In this document: piece by piece, positions 5,834-8,977 of the stretch
Layout of the letters: every line of letters starts with the position of its first letter
How positions within the stretch are numbered: position 1 is the stretch's first letter
Source: Actinomycetota bacterium
Lineage (GTDB): Bacteria > Actinomycetota > Thermoleophilia > UBA2241
Direction of reading: 5' to 3'
DNA: 8,977 nucleotides
Assembly: GCA_012719015.1 (NCBI GenBank)
Contig: JAAYBE010000376.1
Span: forward strand, 1-8,977
The notes under the pieces: model-generated
Told to the model about the DNA's origin: nothing
The model's input: only the letters and a program-made list of their open reading frames with translations
The model's database searches: none
Translations under genes and position numbers: made by a program

Positions 5834-7267
5834 ATGAGACTGCCGTACGACGACGTCCACCTCATCGCCGACCCGCTCTACGGGTACCTGCGCATCACGC
5901 TCTCCCGCGCCGGGGAGATCGCAGAGCCGGACGTCATCGACAACCCCTGGGTGCAGCGGCTCAAGCGCATCCACCAACTGCAGAGCTCGTGGTGGGTGTT
6001 CCCCACGGCGGAGCACAGCCGCTTCGCCCACAGCCTCGGCACCATGCACCTCGCCGGCGAGCTGGCCCGCCAGGTCTACCCCACTCTGGCCGAGGTCGAG
6101 TCCGAGACCCCGTCTCTTCCCCTGGTCGAGGAGACCCTGCGCACGGCGGGGCTGCTGCACGACCTCGGCCACGGCCCCTTCAGCCACTTCTTCGACGAGG
6201 AGTATCTGCTGCCCGTCTTCGGGCTCGACCATGAGCAGATCTCGCAACGGCTCATCGTCGCGGAGCTCGGCGCGCTGCTGGCCGAGCTGCGCCGCAGCCC
6301 ATCGGGTCCGTTCGCGCCCGGCGAGGCCGTCGACCCGTGGCACGTCGCCTTCCTGGTGCGCGCGGAGGAGGCCGCCACGGCCCGCCGGCCCGGGCCTGCT
6401 GCCCCGGATGCGGGCGGGGCCGACCCTATCCCCCGCTGGGTGCGCCTGCTGCACCGGGCGTTGTCGGGTGCAGTCACGGTCGACAACCTCGACTATGTGC
6501 GTCGCGACGCACGCATGTGCGGCGTCGGCCTGGGGCCCATCGACGTCGACCGCCTCGTCTACTACACGTTCTGCACGGCGGAGGGGCTCACGTTCCACAA
6601 ACGCGCGCTCAGCTCGCTGCGCGCCTTCCTCAACGCGCGCTTCTACATGTACGAGAACGTCTACTTCCACCGCGTGGGGCACGCCATCGACCTGCATCTG
6701 CGCGAGATCTTCCGGCCGACGCTCGAGCTGATCCTGCCCGCCAGCCCGCTCGAGGACCTCGGGGCCTACCGCCGGCTCACCGAGTGGTCCCTGTTCACGA
6801 CCGTGGAGGCGTGGCTCGACGAGCCGCTGCACAGTCCGCGCAGGGAGCTGGCGGAGGAGTGGCAGAGCATCATCCACCGGCACGTCAAGTACAGCATGGT
6901 CTACGAGCACCATGTGGAGCGGCAGCAGCCTCTGCCGGCGGCCCGGGACCTCACCCGCGAGGAGTTCCACGACGCCATCGTCCGGCGCCTTCCGGACCAC
7001 CTTGGCGCGCTCGAGTTCGTGGTCGACATCGCCTCGCAGGACCCCCGGCCGCTCAACCCGTTCGTCGGGCCCAAGCGGCTGCCCGTGTACGACCCCGCCA
7101 CGGGCCGGATCGAGGAGCAGCTCCTCGGCGGCATCCTCGAGTTCGTGCCGGCCAAGGCCCATCTGTACCGGGTGTTCGCGGTGGGCCGCGAGCACGAGCG
7201 CGAACTCGCCCTCGCGGCCCGGGCGGCGCTCGAGGAGGTGGAGCCGCAGAGGCTCACGAACCTCTGA
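5834..7267 (+). CDS. HD-superfamily phosphohydrolase (COG1078, SAMHD1/dGTPase-like)
   Basis: A 477-residue cytoplasmic metal-dependent phosphohydrolase. The HD metal ligands are all visible: H66 in RFAHSLGTMHLA, H109-D110 in LLHDLGHGPFSH, and D217 in TVDNLDYVRRDA. That last motif aligns with the SAMHD1 segment containing D311, Y315 and D319 (here D217, Y221, D225). Further family segments are LIADPLYGYL (10-19), NPWVQRLKRIHQL (37-49) and FLNARFYMYENVYFHR (265-280). Relatives hydrolyse dNTPs or other nucleotides; many COG1078 members have no known substrate, and specificity cannot be read here. A Pro/Ala-rich stretch at about 183-199 looks like a disordered insertion. I chose ATG 5834 because GGGAG (5823-5827) precedes it at 6 bases, the promoter -10 ends 16 bases upstream, and the family match begins directly after it. 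A GTG at 5750 would add 28 unconserved residues running through the promoter. The gene is monocistronic and divergent from the trehalose operon. Confidence 0.9.
   Translation: MRLPYDDVHLIADPLYGYLRITLSRAGEIAEPDVIDNPWVQRLKRIHQLQSSWWVFPTAEHSRFAHSLGTMHLAGELARQVYPTLAEVESETPSLPLVEETLRTAGLLHDLGHGPFSHFFDEEYLLPVFGLDHEQISQRLIVAELGALLAELRRSPSGPFAPGEAVDPWHVAFLVRAEEAATARRPGPAAPDAGGADPIPRWVRLLHRALSGAVTVDNLDYVRRDARMCGVGLGPIDVDRLVYYTFCTAEGLTFHKRALSSLRAFLNARFYMYENVYFHRVGHAIDLHLREIFRPTLELILPASPLEDLGAYRRLTEWSLFTTVEAWLDEPLHSPRRELAEEWQSIIHRHVKYSMVYEHHVERQQPLPAARDLTREEFHDAIVRRLPDHLGALEFVVDIASQDPRPLNPFVGPKRLPVYDPATGRIEEQLLGGILEFVPAKAHLYRVFAVGREHERELALAARAALEEVEPQRLTNL
7247..7266. repeat. Inverted repeat spanning the HD gene stop codon
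   Basis: CAGAGG (7247-7252), an 8-base loop and CCTCTG (7261-7266) can form a 6-bp hairpin covering the last codons of the HD gene. It lies just before a larger hairpin at 7270-7303 and may add to transcript-end structure. Confidence 0.25.
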
Positions 7268-7269
7268 CC

Positions 7270-7303
7270 GGTCCGCCTCTCCCGGACGCTCGCGAGGCGG
7301 CCC
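7270..7303. terminator. Hairpin between convergent genes, candidate bidirectional terminator
   Basis: CCGCCTC (7273-7279) pairs with GAGGCGG (7294-7300) across a 14-base loop, and the stem extends past one mismatch by GG/CC (7270-7271 with 7302-7303). It sits in the 61-bp gap between the HD gene stop and the stop of the small membrane gene, where a terminator for both strands is expected. No T-run follows on either side, as is usual for hairpin terminators in high-GC Actinobacteria. Confidence 0.4.
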
Positions 7304-7328
7304 CGCGACGCCGGGTCCTCGTACGGCT

Positions 7329-7543
7329 TCAGAGGCTGCCGTGCAGGAGGATGAAGGCGCCGAACGCGATCATCAGCGCCAGCGTCACCAGCGCGGCGAC
7401 GATCAGGTAGTCGAGGAAGCCGGCGCCGCGTCGTCGCGAGGCCGGCCGCGGGGGCGTCCTCCCCGCCTCGCGGGCGGTCCGGTCCCGCTCCCTGGCGGAC
7501 GAGGAGCGGGCCGGGGCACGGCGTGCGGTCCGGGATCTCCGGC

Positions 7544-7547
<4 letters not shown>
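7329..7547 (-). CDS. Small arginine-rich single-pass membrane protein, coupled to fumC
   Basis: A 72-residue protein of unknown function. The first 40 residues hold 15 arginines and no lysine, plus many Ser, Ala and Pro. They are followed by GAGFLDYLIV and a single hydrophobic helix at about residues 45-68, ending LLHGSL. By the positive-inside rule the basic N-terminus should face the cytoplasm, leaving almost nothing outside. I chose the GTG at 7547-7545 because it overlaps the fumC TGA (GTGA), the typical geometry for translational coupling, and there is little Shine-Dalgarno of its own. An ATG at 7586 in the same frame would add 13 residues inside fumC with no clear advantage. I recognise no family. 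The coherent transmembrane segment and operon position argue that it is real. Confidence 0.6.
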
Positions 7548-8950
<1,403 letters not shown>

Positions 8951-8957
8951 GCGGATA

Positions 8958-8963
8958 ACACTA
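8958..8963 (-). promoter_or_regulatory. fumC: -10 element of a probable leaderless fumC promoter
   Basis: On the minus strand, TAGTGT (8963-8958) fits TANNNT and ends 7 bases before the fumC ATG, so transcription would start at or beside the A of the ATG. No Shine-Dalgarno is present in those 7 bases. The -35 region would lie beyond the window edge and cannot be checked. Confidence 0.45.
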
Positions 8964-8977
8964 CCCTGTTCGCCCGG

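Noticed and set aside
5669..7195. A 560-codon minus-strand open frame whose upper part lies opposite the HD phosphohydrolase
   Set aside because: The part above 5668 is a shadow of the HD gene. Only the last 51 codons, which have their own Shine-Dalgarno and promoter, were kept as a possible leader ORF.
6337..7410. A 357-codon plus-strand frame inside and past the HD gene
   Set aside because: It is an out-of-frame shadow of the HD gene with a Pro/Arg/Ala-rich translation and no domain.

Overview
This is a high-GC (about 70%) chromosomal segment from what looks like an actinobacterium (Actinomycetota). The reasons are strong G/C bias at third codon positions, long open antisense shadow frames, TTGNNN-n17/18-TANNNT promoters, apparent leaderless starts, and a trehalose/GH65 module whose closest architectural parallel I know is mycobacterial OtsB1 (Rv2006). 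I cannot place it to genus. I see no IS element, phage gene, CRISPR array, tRNA or rRNA.

Layout, left to right. (1) Positions 1-223, minus strand: the N-terminal 74 residues of a class I/II PLP-dependent aminotransferase, cut by the window edge. (2) 295-1551, plus strand: a complete M20D-family metallo-amidohydrolase, divergent from the aminotransferase across a 71-bp gap. (3) 5668 down to 1574, minus strand: an apparent operon with a promoter at 5706-5735, a possible 51-codon leader ORF, a two-domain HAD protein (beta-phosphoglucomutase-like domain followed by a trehalose-6-phosphate phosphatase domain), and a GH65 glycoside phosphorylase. The last two genes overlap by 4 bases (ATGA). (4) 5834-7267, plus strand: an HD-superfamily phosphohydrolase of the SAMHD1-like/COG1078 type, divergent from the trehalose operon, with its own well-formed promoter. 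(5) 8950 down to 7329, minus strand: class II fumarase (fumC), probably leaderless, followed by a small arginine-rich single-pass membrane protein whose GTG start overlaps the fumC stop by 4 bases. The convergent 3' ends at 1552-1573 and 7268-7328 carry short inverted repeats that may act as bidirectional terminators.

How the genes could work together. The trehalose operon reads as a disaccharide turnover unit: the phosphatase domain makes trehalose from trehalose-6-phosphate, an inverting GH65 phosphorylase can split an alpha-glucoside with phosphate to give beta-glucose-1-phosphate, and the mutase domain converts that to glucose-6-phosphate. The three domains have the same order and nearly the same summed length (507 + 805 residues) as I recall for the single fused OtsB1 chain of Mycobacterium tuberculosis, but here they sit in two overlapping genes. 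All catalytic motifs of the three domains appear intact. FumC is the TCA-cycle fumarase. The aminotransferase/M20 pair could deacylate and then transaminate an amino acid, but that link rests only on adjacency.

The points most worth a second look are the split OtsB1 architecture, the possible leader ORF one base upstream of it, and the small membrane protein coupled to fumC. I did not find a clearly unprecedented system.
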